Position numbers and translations under genes: made by a program. Under the pieces are notes generated by a model. The model made no database searches and had not been told where the DNA came from. It was given only the letters and a program-made list of their open reading frames with translations. This document shows positions 28,411 to 36,967 of a stretch of 41,927 nt of DNA, piece after piece. Within the stretch, counting starts at the first letter, position 1; each line of letters opens with the position of its first letter. This DNA comes from Cellulosimicrobium sp. Marseille-Q4280 (GTDB taxonomy: Bacteria > Actinomycetota > Actinomycetes > Actinomycetales > Cellulomonadaceae): the NCBI RefSeq assembly GCF_943181405.1, contig NZ_CALPBY010000011.1, positions 1 to 41,927 on the forward strand. Reading direction: 5' to 3'.

Positions 28411-30468
28411 TCACCAGATGCGCACGCGGTCCTCCGGAGCGAGGTAGAGCGCGTCCCCGGGCTGCACGTCGTACGCCTCGTAGAACTCGTCGACGTTGCG
28501 CACCACGCCGTTGCACCGGAACTCGTTGGGCGAGTGCGGGTCGGTCGCGATGCGGCGCACGACCTCCTCGTCGCGGCCCTTCGACTGCCACACCTGGGCC
28601 CAGCCGAGGAACACGCGCTCGATGCCCGTCAGGCCGTCGACGACCGGTGCCTCGGACAGCGGCCGGCCGAGCGCGATCCGGTACGCCTTCAGCGCGATCG
28701 AGAGCCCACCGAGGTCGCCGATGTTCTCGCCGATCGTCAGCGCGCCGTTGACGTGCGGGCCGTCCGCGTCGAGCTGCTCGGGGCGGTAGGCGTCGTACTG
28801 GTCGATGAGCGCCTTGGTGCGCTTCTCGAACTCGTCGCGGTCGGTAGGTGTCCACCAGTCCTCGAGGCGGCCTGCGCCGTCGTACTTGGAGCCCTGGTCG
28901 TCGAACCCGTGCCCGATCTCGTGGCCGATCACGGCGCCGATGCCGCCGTAGTTCACCGCGTCGTCGGCGTCGGGGTCGAAGAACGGGGGCTGCAGGATCG
29001 CGGCCGGGAAGACGATCTCGTTCATCCCCGGGTTGTAGTACGCGTTGACCGTCTGCGGCGTCATGAACCACTCGTCACGGTCGAGCGGCCTGCCGATCTT
29101 GCCGAGCTCGCGGTCCTGCTCGAACGCGTGCGCGCGCCGGACGTTGCCCACGAGGTCGTCCGGCTCGACGACGAGCGCCGAGTAGTCGCGCCACTTCACC
29201 GGGTACCCGATCTTGGGCGTGAAGGCCTCGAGCTTGGCGAGGGCCTTGGTCCTGGTGTCCCCGGTCATCCAGTCGAGCCCCTGGATCGACTCGCGGTACG
29301 CCGCGACGAGGTACGCGACGAGCTCCTCCATGCGTGCCTTGTGCGCCGGCGGGAAGTGCCGGGCGACGTACTGCGCGCCCACGGCCTCGCCGAGCGCGCC
29401 CTCGACGACCGACACGCCGCGCTTCCAGCGCTCCCGCACCTCCTGCGCGCCGGACAGCGTCCGGCCGTAGAAGTCGAAGTTCGCCTCGACGACCTCGTCC
29501 GCGAGGTACGGCGCCCGGGCGGTCACCAGGTGGTAGACCATCCACAGCTTCCAGTCCTCGAGCGGCTCGGAGTCCCACAGCGCGGCGAAGCCGGTCGCGA
29601 AGTCGGGCTCGCGCACCACGACGTCGTCGAGCGACCCCTCCGGCGCACCGAGCGCGAGGACCCAGGCGCGCCAGTCGAAGCCGGGAGCCTCGTCGGCCAG
29701 CGCGACGAGCGTCCGGGGGTTGTACGTGAGGTCCGCGTCGCGGTCGCGCACGACGTCCCAGTGCTTCGCGGCGAGCTTCGTCTCGAGCGCGAGGACGCGC
29801 TGCGCCGCGTCCTCGGGCGTGGCGCCCCAGATCTCCGACGTGACGCCCGCGAGGCCGAGCATCCGCGTCACGTGCGGGACGTACTTCTCGCGCACGGGCG
29901 CGTACTGGTCCTCGCGGTAGTACGCCTCGTCGGGCAGGCCCAGTCCGGACTGGTAGAGGTACGCGACGTAGCGCTCGGGGTCCTTCGCGTCGTTGTCGAC
30001 CCAGAACCCGAGGGCGCCCGCTCCGCCGGTGCGCTGCAGCGCACCGAGGGCACCGGTCAGCTCGGCCTGGGTCGTGGCCGCCGCGACGAGCGCGAGGTCG
30101 GCCTGGAGCGGCGTCGTGCCGAGCGCCTCGATGCGCTCCGTGTCCATGAAGCTCGCGTACAGCGCGCCGACCTTCGCGGCGTCCGGGCCGACGTCGGCGG
30201 CACCCGAGGCCACCGCCTCCCCGAGGTCCGTGATGATCTCGCGCACGTGCACCTCGGCCTGGTCGTGCAGCGCACGGAACGCGCCGTCCATCGCCCGGTC
30301 GGCGGGGATCTCGTGGGTCGCGAGCCACCGCCCGTTCACGTGCCGGTACAGGTCGTCCTGGGGGCGGACGGCCTGGTCGAGGGCCGAGAGGTCGATGCCG
30401 GAGCCCCGCTCCGCCGGCGTGGCTGCGGACAGGGACCCAGGAGTGGTCGAGGAGGAGGTCTGTGTCAT
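28411..30468 (-). CDS. pepO: M13-family zinc endopeptidase (PepO / neprilysin-like)
   Basis: 685 residues without a signal peptide, so cytoplasmic. The N-terminal part (RPQDDLYRHVNGRWLATHEI) is the M13 start motif. NAYYNPGMNEIVFPAAILQP, the zinc site GAVIGHEIGHGFDDQGSKYD (H516, E517, H520) and the ENIGDLGGLSIALKAY region with the third ligand Glu are diagnostic. The C-terminal FRCNGVVRNVDEFYEAYDV and final VRIW match family ends. It cleaves oligopeptides. The ATG lacks a ribosome site, but TAGCCT ends seven bases upstream, suggesting a leaderless mRNA. It is divergent from rpiB across 60 bp. Confidence 0.94.
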   Translation of the reverse strand: MTQTSSSTTPGSLSAATPAERGSGIDLSALDQAVRPQDDLYRHVNGRWLATHEIPADRAMDGAFRALHDQAEVHVREIITDLGEAVASGAADVGPDAAKVGALYASFMDTERIEALGTTPLQADLALVAAATTQAELTGALGALQRTGGAGALGFWVDNDAKDPERYVAYLYQSGLGLPDEAYYREDQYAPVREKYVPHVTRMLGLAGVTSEIWGATPEDAAQRVLALETKLAAKHWDVVRDRDADLTYNPRTLVALADEAPGFDWRAWVLALGAPEGSLDDVVVREPDFATGFAALWDSEPLEDWKLWMVYHLVTARAPYLADEVVEANFDFYGRTLSGAQEVRERWKRGVSVVEGALGEAVGAQYVARHFPPAHKARMEELVAYLVAAYRESIQGLDWMTGDTRTKALAKLEAFTPKIGYPVKWRDYSALVVEPDDLVGNVRRAHAFEQDRELGKIGRPLDRDEWFMTPQTVNAYYNPGMNEIVFPAAILQPPFFDPDADDAVNYGGIGAVIGHEIGHGFDDQGSKYDGAGRLEDWWTPTDRDEFEKRTKALIDQYDAYRPEQLDADGPHVNGALTIGENIGDLGGLSIALKAYRIALGRPLSEAPVVDGLTGIERVFLGWAQVWQSKGRDEEVVRRIATDPHSPNEFRCNGVVRNVDEFYEAYDVQPGDALYLAPEDRVRIW

Positions 30469-30475
30469 GCGTCTC

Positions 30476-30522
30476 AGGCTACGGCCTCCCCCCGACGGCC
30501 CGGTGGCCCGCTGCGGCATGAT
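30476..30522. promoter_or_regulatory. Divergent leaderless promoters of pepO and rpiB
   Basis: Minus strand: TAGCCT (30481-30476), seven bases, then the pepO ATG; this copies the mscS arrangement. Plus strand: CATGAT (30517-30522), six bases, then the rpiB ATG. Confidence 0.45.
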
Positions 30523-30528
30523 GGGCGC

Positions 30529-30990
30529 ATGCGCGTTCACATCGCCTCCGACCACGCGGGGTACGAGCTCAAGGTCCACCTCGTCGAGCACCTCGGGGCC
30601 GCGGGCCACGACGTCGTGGACCACGGGGCCCACGAGTACGACGCCCTCGACGACTACCCGTCGTTCTGCTTCGCGGCGGGCGAGGCCGTCGTCGCCGAGC
30701 CGGGCTCGCTCGGCGTCGTCATCGGGGGTTCCGGCAACGGCGAGCAGATCGCCGCGAACAAGGTCACCGGCGTGCGCGCCGCGCTCGCGTGGAACCTCGA
30801 GACCGCGCGGCTGGGCCGTCAGCACAACGACGCGAACGTCGTCGCGGTCGGCGCCCGCCAGCACCCGGTCGACGAGGCCGTGGCTCTCGTCGACGCGTTC
30901 CTCGCCGAGCCCTTCAGCCAGGACCCGCGCCACCAGCGCCGCATCGACCAGCTCGCCGCGTACGAGGCGTCGCGCGGCACGACCGCCTGA
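30529..30990 (+). CDS. rpiB: Ribose-5-phosphate isomerase B
   Basis: 153 residues. MRVHIASDHAGYELKVHLVE and VIGGSGNGEQIAANKVTGVR are the RpiB/LacAB signatures. The catalytic position has Glu (E72 in GSGNGEQ) in place of the Cys of E. coli RpiB, as in mycobacterial enzymes. NLETARLGRQHNDANVVAVG is the phosphate- and sugar-binding region. It interconverts ribose 5-phosphate and ribulose 5-phosphate. The start has no ribosome site and appears leaderless. The stop is one base before the nei1 start, so the two are co-transcribed, the same pair order as in mycobacteria. Confidence 0.95.
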   Translation: MRVHIASDHAGYELKVHLVEHLGAAGHDVVDHGAHEYDALDDYPSFCFAAGEAVVAEPGSLGVVIGGSGNGEQIAANKVTGVRAALAWNLETARLGRQHNDANVVAVGARQHPVDEAVALVDAFLAEPFSQDPRHQRRIDQLAAYEASRGTTA

Positions 30991-30991
30991 G

Positions 30992-32023
30992 GTGCCGGAG
31001 GGGCACACCGTCCACCGGCTCGCGCGAGCGTTCGCCGAGCTCTTCCGTGGGCAGCGGCTCGCGGCGACCAGCCCGCAGGGACGCTTCGCCGCCGGTGCGG
31101 CGCTCCTCGACGGCCAGGTGCTCGTGGCGAGCGAGGCGTGGGGCAAGCAGCTCTTCCTCGGCTTCGCGGCGCCGTCGGGCACGTCCGACGTGCCCAGCCG
31201 CTGGCTGCGCGTGCACCTGGGCCTGTACGGGGCGTGGACGTTCGCGGGGGACGGGAGCGCCGCCGTCGTGCACGCGATCGGTGCGCCCCGCCGTCGTGTC
31301 GGCGAGCGGGAGACCGTCCCGGCAGCGGAACCGGGCGGCGGTCCCGTCCCGCGGCCCGACGACGCGTGGTCACCACCGCCGCCACGCGGCGCGGTGCGCG
31401 TGCGGTTCGTGGGCGAGCACGCCGTCGCGGACCTCACCGGCCCGACGGCCTGCGAGGTCGTGACGGCCGACGAGAAGCGCGCGGTCGAGGCGCGCCTCGG
31501 GCCCGACCCCATCCGCGAGCCCGCACCGGGCGACCCGGACCCGCGCGAGGCGTTCGTCACGGGGGTGCGACGCTCGCGCAGCCCGGTCGGGCTGCTCCTC
31601 ATGAACCAGGACGTCGTCGCCGGCGTCGGGAACATCTACCGCGCCGAGTCCCTGTTCAGGGCCCGGCTCGACCCGCTGCGCCCGGGGCGCGACGTCCCCG
31701 CGGAGGTCCTGCACGACCTGTGGGACGACCTCGTCGTGCTCATGAGGGACGGGACGCGCACCGGGGCGATCGTCACGACGCGCCCCGAGGACCGAGACGC
31801 CCGGCAGACGTCGCCCCGCGACGGCGCGGACCCTCCGGCGGCCGGTCGCGGCCGGGCTCGCGTGCGGCAGAACACCGACGGCGCGCCGGACGCCGTCCCT
31901 GCCGACGAGGCCTTCTACGTCTACCACCGGGACGGGCTGCCGTGCCGCGTCTGCGGCGCGACGGTGCTCCGCTCGGAGCTCTCGGGCCGCAGCCTCTACC
32001 GCTGCCCGTCCTGCCAGGGCTGA
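30992..32023 (+). CDS. nei1: Formamidopyrimidine/endonuclease VIII-type DNA glycosylase
   Basis: 343 residues. The GTG start gives PEGHTVHRLARAF, so Pro2 and Glu3 are the catalytic pair of Fpg/Nei enzymes. SPQGRFAAGAALLDGQVL, AWGKQLFLGF and VHLGLYGAW follow the Nei1 pattern. LLMNQDVVAGVGNIYRAESL is the helix-two-turns-helix. The zinc finger CRVCGATVLRSELSGRSLY ends in RCPSCQG. It removes oxidised pyrimidines and nicks DNA. An insertion of about 30 residues rich in Pro and Glu (near RRRVGERETVPAAEPGGG) and another near TSPRDGADPPAAGRG enlarge it. It begins one base after rpiB. Confidence 0.93.
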   Translation: MPEGHTVHRLARAFAELFRGQRLAATSPQGRFAAGAALLDGQVLVASEAWGKQLFLGFAAPSGTSDVPSRWLRVHLGLYGAWTFAGDGSAAVVHAIGAPRRRVGERETVPAAEPGGGPVPRPDDAWSPPPPRGAVRVRFVGEHAVADLTGPTACEVVTADEKRAVEARLGPDPIREPAPGDPDPREAFVTGVRRSRSPVGLLLMNQDVVAGVGNIYRAESLFRARLDPLRPGRDVPAEVLHDLWDDLVVLMRDGTRTGAIVTTRPEDRDARQTSPRDGADPPAAGRGRARVRQNTDGAPDAVPADEAFYVYHRDGLPCRVCGATVLRSELSGRSLYRCPSCQG

Positions 32024-32060
32024 GCGGGAGGGGGCGAGGTCGGCGGCGCCGCGGGACGTC

Positions 32061-33428
32061 TCAGAACACCCAGCTGCACACCGGCGCCACGGGCCACGAG
32101 AACGCTGCGCTCGTCCGCGCGAGCGCGCCCGGCGTGTGCTCGGCGACGAGCCCTGCCGCCGCCAGCTCCGCGAGCGTCACGCCACCGAGGTAGGCGGCGC
32201 CGAGCTCGCGCACGTCGAGGGACAGGTCGGCCGCGTCGTCGGTCCGGGCCGCCTGCGCCGGTCCGAACGCGTCGGCGCGCACCCGCCAGTGCCCCGCGTT
32301 GTCCGCGAGCCGGTCGTCGGTCAGGTGCACGACGACGTCCACGTCGCTCGCGTACCGGCGTGCGGCGAGCGCGCCCGCCACGTCCACGACCCGCACCCAC
32401 AGGTTGTCCGCGACCCGCGGGGACGCGGACCGCGGGTCCACGAGGAGGTGCGTGACGACGTCGTCCACGGGGAGGACGAACGGGACGACCTCGTGCGTGA
32501 GGTCGAGGTCCGTGAGCACGCCCCACAGGGCCCGCGCGGCGGCCGCGTCGAGCGCGACGACCTCGCCCGTGCGGACCGGGCCGCGCGGCCCGGAGGGCTC
32601 CCAGGACAGCGTGCGGTGGAAGCGCGCGTAGCCGCGCGGCTCGCCGTCGAGCTCGACGATCGCGATGCGCGTGGGCTCGCGGTCCTTGCGGAACACCTTT
32701 GCGTCGTCCCAGAGCACCGCCTGGAGCTCGGGCGTCTCGCGCGTCGCCCAGCCGGGCCGGTTGACGGTCCCGAGCCCGGTCGGGTCCGCGCCCGCGCGCT
32801 CGTGCAGCCGCGCGACGAGCTCGGCGTGGCGGGCACGGTCGGCGCGCTCGATCCGGACCGTGTGCCGCTCGGCACCCGGGACGTCGCGCAGCGCGGCCCC
32901 GCGGGGGATCGTCAGGCGCAGGTCGTCGGCCGCCCGGCCGTAGCCGAACCGCCCGTAGATCGCCGCCTCGGCGGCGAAGAGCGCCGACAGCGGCTCGCCG
33001 CGCTCGCGGCAGCGGGCGAGGTGCTCGTCGACCATCGCCGTGAGCAGGCCGCGACGACGGTGGCCCGGGTGCACGGCGACCCACGTCAGCCCGGCGACGG
33101 GTGCCGTGCCGCCCGGGACGGGGAACCGCGAGAACGGGTAGGACGCGCGCAGCGCGACGAGCTCGCGCAGGACGGGCACCGCCCCGTCGGCGGGCTCGGC
33201 GGCCGGGTCGGGGCGCTCGTGCACGACGCCGCGCACCCGTGACCAGGTCAGCGAGAGCGGGCGGTCGAGGATCTCGTCCACCTCGAGCGCGGAGGGGAAG
33301 ACCGTGCTGTCGAGCTCGAGGACCGCGCGCAGGTCGTCGGGTGCCAGGTCGGTCGGCGCGTAGCCCTCGGGCAGGCGCCCCGCGCCGGCGTCGGAGGTAC
33401 CGCCCGTGCCTGCGTGCTGGTGGCTCAT
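32061..33428 (-). CDS. Eis-like GNAT N-acetyltransferase
   Basis: 455 residues in the three-part Eis layout. An N-terminal GNAT domain has the acetyl-CoA loop VAVHPGHRRRGLLTAMVDEH and EAAIYGRFGYG, whose Tyr matches the Eis catalytic acid. A second GNAT-like domain and a C-terminal sterol-carrier-like domain (DVVVHLTDDRLADNAGHWRV) follow. The protein ends ...VCSWVF, with a C-terminal Phe as in Eis, where its carboxylate is the general base. In mycobacteria Eis acetylates aminoglycosides and Lys residues; the natural substrate here is unknown. The ATG has GAGGA eight bases upstream. It converges with nei1 across 37 bp. Confidence 0.9.
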   Translation of the reverse strand: MSHQHAGTGGTSDAGAGRLPEGYAPTDLAPDDLRAVLELDSTVFPSALEVDEILDRPLSLTWSRVRGVVHERPDPAAEPADGAVPVLRELVALRASYPFSRFPVPGGTAPVAGLTWVAVHPGHRRRGLLTAMVDEHLARCRERGEPLSALFAAEAAIYGRFGYGRAADDLRLTIPRGAALRDVPGAERHTVRIERADRARHAELVARLHERAGADPTGLGTVNRPGWATRETPELQAVLWDDAKVFRKDREPTRIAIVELDGEPRGYARFHRTLSWEPSGPRGPVRTGEVVALDAAAARALWGVLTDLDLTHEVVPFVLPVDDVVTHLLVDPRSASPRVADNLWVRVVDVAGALAARRYASDVDVVVHLTDDRLADNAGHWRVRADAFGPAQAARTDDAADLSLDVRELGAAYLGGVTLAELAAAGLVAEHTPGALARTSAAFSWPVAPVCSWVF

Positions 33429-33555
33429 GGCACGATCCTCGCCGTCCGTGCCTCGCGGCGCCAGGAGAATCACCCGGCTGAGGCGCCCGTCGCAGGCCAC
33501 CGGCGTCGTGGCACGATGGGCCCACGCCCGAGCCGACGACCCCGGAGACCGCCGC

Positions 33556-33705
33556 ATGCCGCACCCAGCCCACGACCCGGGCCCGTACCGGCCGCAGCAG
33601 CGTCCCCAGCAGGTCCGTCCGCAGCCCCGCTCCGTCGTCGTGGGGCTCGTACGGGCCGGCGCCCGGCGCGACGTCCGGGCCGGCGGCGTCCCGACCTCCC
33701 GATGA
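33556..33705 (+). CDS. Small 49-codon ORF overlapping the alkyltransferase-like gene
   Basis: The ATG at 33556 has GGAGA eight bases upstream, a better ribosome site than that of the next gene. The product is Pro/Arg/Gln-rich (MPHPAHDPGPYRPQQRPQQV, then RPQPRSVVVGLVRAG). Its TGA overlaps the next ATG (ATGA, 33702-33705). I recognise no family. It could be a translated leader that delivers ribosomes to the next gene, or a chance ORF in GC-rich DNA. Confidence 0.4.
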   Translation: MPHPAHDPGPYRPQQRPQQVRPQPRSVVVGLVRAGARRDVRAGGVPTSR

Positions 33706-34043
33706 GCGGACCTGCCGAGGAGTACGCCTCGGCGGTGCTCGCGCTCGTCCGGCAGATCCCCGCCGCCCGCGCGATGACCTACGGCCTGGTGGCCGAGGTC
33801 GTCGCGGAGTCCCTGCACCGGGGCGGGCCGCGTCAGGTGGGCCAGGTCCTCGCGGGCTCCTCGGGCGTGGACGACGACGGCGTGCCCGTCCCGTGGTGGC
33901 GCGTCGTCAACGCGGCGGGCGCACCCCCGGCCCACCACCGGGACGCGGCCCTGACCGAGCTGCGCGCCGAGGGCTGCCCGCTCGTGCGGGACGGGACGCG
34001 CGTGGACCTGCGCCGTGCCGTGTGGTTCCCCGAGCAGGACTGA
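33702..34043 (+). CDS. Alkyltransferase-like (MGMT-fold) DNA-binding protein
   Basis: 113 residues, only the DNA-binding domain of O6-alkylguanine-DNA alkyltransferase. YASAVLALVRQIPAARAMTY, GQVLAG and VPWWRVVNAAG are visible. The alkyl-acceptor PCHR motif reads PWWR, so repair by alkyl transfer is impossible. Alkyltransferase-like proteins bind O6-alkylguanine and flag it for nucleotide excision repair; they usually have PWHR, so loss of the His as well is unusual. No ribosome site precedes the ATG; it overlaps the stop of the small ORF upstream, suggesting coupled translation. Confidence 0.85.
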   Translation: MSGPAEEYASAVLALVRQIPAARAMTYGLVAEVVAESLHRGGPRQVGQVLAGSSGVDDDGVPVPWWRVVNAAGAPPAHHRDAALTELRAEGCPLVRDGTRVDLRRAVWFPEQD

Positions 34044-34048
34044 GCGGG

Positions 34049-34076
34049 CCGGCAGCGACTCGGGCGTCGCAGCCGG
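34049..34076. terminator. Hairpin between the ATL and LLM genes
   Basis: CCGGC-a-GCGAC / GTCGC-a-GCCGG, two 5-bp stems around an A/A mismatch with a 6-base loop, between convergent stops. Confidence 0.55.
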
Positions 34077-34079
34077 GCG

Positions 34080-35144
34080 TCAGCCGGTGGTGGCCGTCGG
34101 CGAGGGGGCCGTGCCGAGCATCCCGGCGAGCGTGGTGACCGCCGTCGCGTCGCCCTGCACGAGCAGGGTCGTGACGGCGGTGTCCTGCCAGGCACGCAGG
34201 TCCTGGGCGATCTTCCGGGACGGGCCGACGAGGGCGACGTCCTCGACCATCTCGGTCGGCACGGCCGCCGCGGCGAGGTCCTTGCGGCCCGCGAGGTAAT
34301 GGGCCTGGATCTCGTCGCACGCGGCGGAGTAGCCGAGGCGGTCGAGCGCGTCGCGGTGGAAGTTCGCCCCCTTGGCGCCCATGCCGCCGACGTACAGCGC
34401 GAGGAACGGGCGGACCTTGTCCGCCGCGCGCTCGACGTGCTCGTCGACGACCACGGGGACCGTGGCGCTCACCTCGAAGTCGGAGACGGCGGAGCGCTCC
34501 GGCGCGCGACGGGCGAAGCCGTCCGCGAGCAGCTCGCGGAACGCGTCGTCCATGCGCGGCGAGTAGAACAGCGGGAGCCAGCCATCGGCGATCTCCGCGG
34601 CGAGCGCGATGTTCTTCGGCCCTTCCGCGGCGAGGTGGATCGGGAGGTCGGCGCGCAGCGGGTGGACGGTGGACCGCAGCGCCTTGCCGAGTCCCGTGCC
34701 TGCGCCGTCCGGCAGCGGCAGGGGGTAGTGCGGGCCGGCGCTCGTCACGGGCGCCTCGCGCGCGAGGACCTGTCGCACGACGTCGACGTACTCGCGCGTC
34801 CGGGCGAGAGGGCGGGCGTAGGGCTGGCCGTACCAGCCCTCGACGACCTGCGGGCCGGACACCCCGAGCCCGAGCACGAAGCGCCCGCCGGAGAGGTGGT
34901 CCATCGTCAGAGCGGCCATGGCGGTCGCGGTGGGCGTGCGCGCGGAGACCTGCGCGACAGCCGTGCCGAGGCGGATCCGCGACGTGCGCGACCCCCACCA
35001 GGCGAGGGGCGAGAAGGCGTCGGACCCGTAGGCCTCTGCGGTCCAGACCGAGTCGACACCGAGCCGGTCGGCCGCGACGACCGCCTCCGCGACGCCCTCG
35101 GGAGGACCGGCGGACCAGTAGCCGGTGTGGATGCCGAGGCGCAA
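34080..35144 (-). CDS. LLM-class F420-dependent oxidoreductase
   Basis: 354 residues with the bacterial luciferase-like TIM barrel: LGIHTGYW at strand 1, DRLGVDSVWTAEAYGSDAFS, TSRIRLGTAVAQVSARTPTA and LSGGRFVLGLGVSGPQVVEG. These match F420-dependent enzymes of mycobacteria and streptomycetes. PIHLAAEGPKNIALAAEIAD and the C-terminal VALVGPSRKIAQDL are also typical. The substrate is unknown. The start is TTG at 35144, supported by GAGGAG seven bases upstream and by the immediate MRLGIHTGYW beginning. A 12-bp-arm inverted repeat lies in its upstream region. Confidence 0.9.
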   Translation of the reverse strand: MRLGIHTGYWSAGPPEGVAEAVVAADRLGVDSVWTAEAYGSDAFSPLAWWGSRTSRIRLGTAVAQVSARTPTATAMAALTMDHLSGGRFVLGLGVSGPQVVEGWYGQPYARPLARTREYVDVVRQVLAREAPVTSAGPHYPLPLPDGAGTGLGKALRSTVHPLRADLPIHLAAEGPKNIALAAEIADGWLPLFYSPRMDDAFRELLADGFARRAPERSAVSDFEVSATVPVVVDEHVERAADKVRPFLALYVGGMGAKGANFHRDALDRLGYSAACDEIQAHYLAGRKDLAAAAVPTEMVEDVALVGPSRKIAQDLRAWQDTAVTTLLVQGDATAVTTLAGMLGTAPSPTATTG

Positions 35145-35183
35145 GGCGACTCCTCGTCGTCGAGGGTGGACGGGTGCGTGAGC

Positions 35184-35245
35184 GCGGTACCCGGGCCGGC
35201 GTGACGGGCAGGGGGATATCCGAAACGCTGCGTCCCGGGTACCGC
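35184..35245. repeat. 12-bp perfect inverted repeat upstream of the LLM gene
   Basis: GCGGTACCCGGG (35184-35195) and CCCGGGTACCGC (35234-35245), 38 bp apart, in the 253-bp gap between the LLM start and the cysE stop. Either a long-range regulator site or an mRNA leader stem. TAGGGT on the minus strand near 35260 may be the -10. Confidence 0.5.
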
Positions 35246-35335
35246 AGGTCCTACCCTAGCGGACCTCGGGGGCTGCTCGGGAACCCGGCCGGGCGCCGTC
35301 GGACGGCCCGCGCGAGCCCTCGTCGCGAGGACGGC

Positions 35336-35372
35336 GCAGGGGCCGCCCTCCCGGTGGGAGAGCGGCCCCTGC
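35336..35372 (-). terminator. Terminator of the cysK-cysE operon
   Basis: 11-bp perfect outer stem GCAGGGGCCGC/GCGGCCCCTGC, one C/A mismatch, then a 5-bp inner stem CTCCC/GGGAG with loop GGT, 25 bp past the cysE stop. Confidence 0.8.
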
Positions 35373-35397
35373 GGCGCCCGACGGAGCCGGTGACGGA

Positions 35398-36030
35398 TCA
35401 GATCACGTACTCGATGAGCAGCGAGGGGTCCTCGACCGGGTCGGCACCCCGGTGTGCGGCGGGCATGCGGACACGGGCCGGCACCCCGACGGCGACCGCA
35501 CCCGCCGGGACGTCCTTGACGACGACGGCGTTCGCACCCACCTGCGCGTCGTCGCCGACCCACACCGGTCCGAGGATCTTCGCGCCCGCACCCACGACCA
35601 CGCGGTCACCGAGAGTCGGGTGCCGCTTGCCGCGCTTCATCGACCGCCCGCCGAGCGTCGACGTGTGGAACAGGACCACGTCGTCCCCGACGACGGCCGT
35701 CTCGCCGACGACGACCCCCATGCCGTGGTCGATGAAGAGGCGTCGGCCGATGCGCGCGCCCGGGTGGATCTCGACGCCCGTCAGGGCCCGCGCCACCTGC
35801 GACACGAGCCGCGCCGGCAGGCGCAGCACCGGCTCGCGCCACATGCGGTGCGCGAGCCGGTACGACCACACCGCGTGGACGCCGGGGTAGGCGAGCGCGA
35901 CCTCGAGGCGACTGCGCGCCGCGGGGTCGCGGTGCCGCGCCGCCTCGAGGTCCTCGGCGAGCACGCGCAGGAACCGCCGCACCCGCGACGGTGCGCCGGC
36001 GGACCCGCGCGACGGGATGTGGTCGACCAC
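35398..36030 (-). CDS. cysE: Serine O-acetyltransferase
   Basis: 210 residues. It makes O-acetylserine for cysteine synthesis. The helical N-terminus ([20 protein letters not shown]) and the left-handed beta helix of hexapeptide repeats ([38 protein letters not shown]) are clear. [16 protein letters not shown] holds the catalytic His and Glu. The protein ends in EYVI; a C-terminal Ile of CysE is known to enter the CysK active site in the cysteine synthase complex, so that complex is likely. The start is GTG at 36030, one base after the cysK stop, so the pair is an operon. A strong hairpin follows. Confidence 0.95.
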   Translation of the reverse strand: MVDHIPSRGSAGAPSRVRRFLRVLAEDLEAARHRDPAARSRLEVALAYPGVHAVWSYRLAHRMWREPVLRLPARLVSQVARALTGVEIHPGARIGRRLFIDHGMGVVVGETAVVGDDVVLFHTSTLGGRSMKRGKRHPTLGDRVVVGAGAKILGPVWVGDDAQVGANAVVVKDVPAGAVAVGVPARVRMPAAHRGADPVEDPSLLIEYVI

Positions 36031-36031
36031 G

Positions 36032-36967
36032 TCAGTCCAGGAGGTCCGCGTAGAGGATCGAGGACAGGTACCGCTCGCCGAACGACGGGATGATCGTCAC
36101 GATGAGCTTGCCCGCGTTCTCCGGGCGCTCGGCGAGCTGCAGGGCCGCCGCGATCGCCGCGCCGGAGGAGATGCCGACCAGCAGGCCCTCCTCCTTCGCC
36201 GCGCGACGCGCGTACTCGACCGCGGTCTCCGCGTTGACGTCGATGACCTCGTCGTAGACCGACGTGTCGAGGATCTCGGGGACGAAGTTGGCGCCGATGC
36301 CCTGGATCTTGTGCGGGCCGGGGGCGCCGCCGTTGAGGATCGCGGACTCCTCGGGCTCGACGGCGACGATCTGCACCCCGGGCTTGCGCTCCTTGAGCAC
36401 CTGCCCGACACCCGTGATCGTGCCGCCGGTGCCGATCCCGGCGACGACGATGTCGACCTCGCCGTCGGTGTCCGCCCAGATCTCCTCGGCGGTCGTCGCG
36501 CGGTGGATCGCCGGGTTGGCCTCGTTGGCGAACTGGCGGGCGAGGATGGCGCCCTCGCGCTCGGCGACGACCTCGTCGGCCTTGTTCACCGCGCCCTTCA
36601 TGCCCTCGGAGCCCGGCGTGAGGATGAGCTCGGCGCCGAACGCGCGCAGCAGGGCGCGGCGCTCCTTGGACATCGTCTCCGGCATCGTCAGGACGACGTC
36701 GTAGCCGCGCGCCGCGCCGACCATCGCGAGCGCGATGCCGGTGTTGCCGGACGTCGCCTCGACGATCGTCCCGCCGGGCTTCAGCTCGCCCGACGCCTCG
36801 GCCGCGTCGATGATCGCGACGCCGATGCGGTCCTTGACGGAGTTCGCCGGGTTGTAGAACTCGAGCTTGCCGACGACGGTCGCGCCGACGCCCTCGGTGA
36901 GCTTGTTGAGGCGGACGAGCGGGGTGTTGCCGACGAGCTTCGTGACGTCGTCGTAGATGCGTGCCAT
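36032..36967 (-). CDS. cysK: Cysteine synthase A (O-acetylserine sulfhydrylase)
   Basis: 311 residues. It converts O-acetylserine and sulfide to cysteine. [20 protein letters not shown] starts the protein. The PLP Lys is K45 in [11 protein letters not shown], the substrate loop is [12 protein letters not shown], and [15 protein letters not shown] binds the PLP phosphate. [16 protein letters not shown] is the C-terminal signature. GAGGA precedes the ATG. It is followed by cysE one base later. A leader of about 390 nt containing a Cys-codon-rich small ORF lies between the probable promoter and cysK, suggesting control by cysteine supply. Confidence 0.97.
   Translation of the reverse strand: MARIYDDVTKLVGNTPLVRLNKLTEGVGATVVGKLEFYNPANSVKDRIGVAIIDAAEASGELKPGGTIVEATSGNTGIALAMVGAARGYDVVLTMPETMSKERRALLRAFGAELILTPGSEGMKGAVNKADEVVAEREGAILARQFANEANPAIHRATTAEEIWADTDGEVDIVVAGIGTGGTITGVGQVLKERKPGVQIVAVEPEESAILNGGAPGPHKIQGIGANFVPEILDTSVYDEVIDVNAETAVEYARRAAKEEGLLVGISSGAAIAAALQLAERPENAGKLIVTIIPSFGERYLSSILYADLLD

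Noticed and set aside
35222-35231. GAAACGCTGC upstream of the LLM gene as a fifth LacI operator
   Set aside because: Only one half-site matches; the palindrome is broken at two positions and no sugar gene is adjacent.
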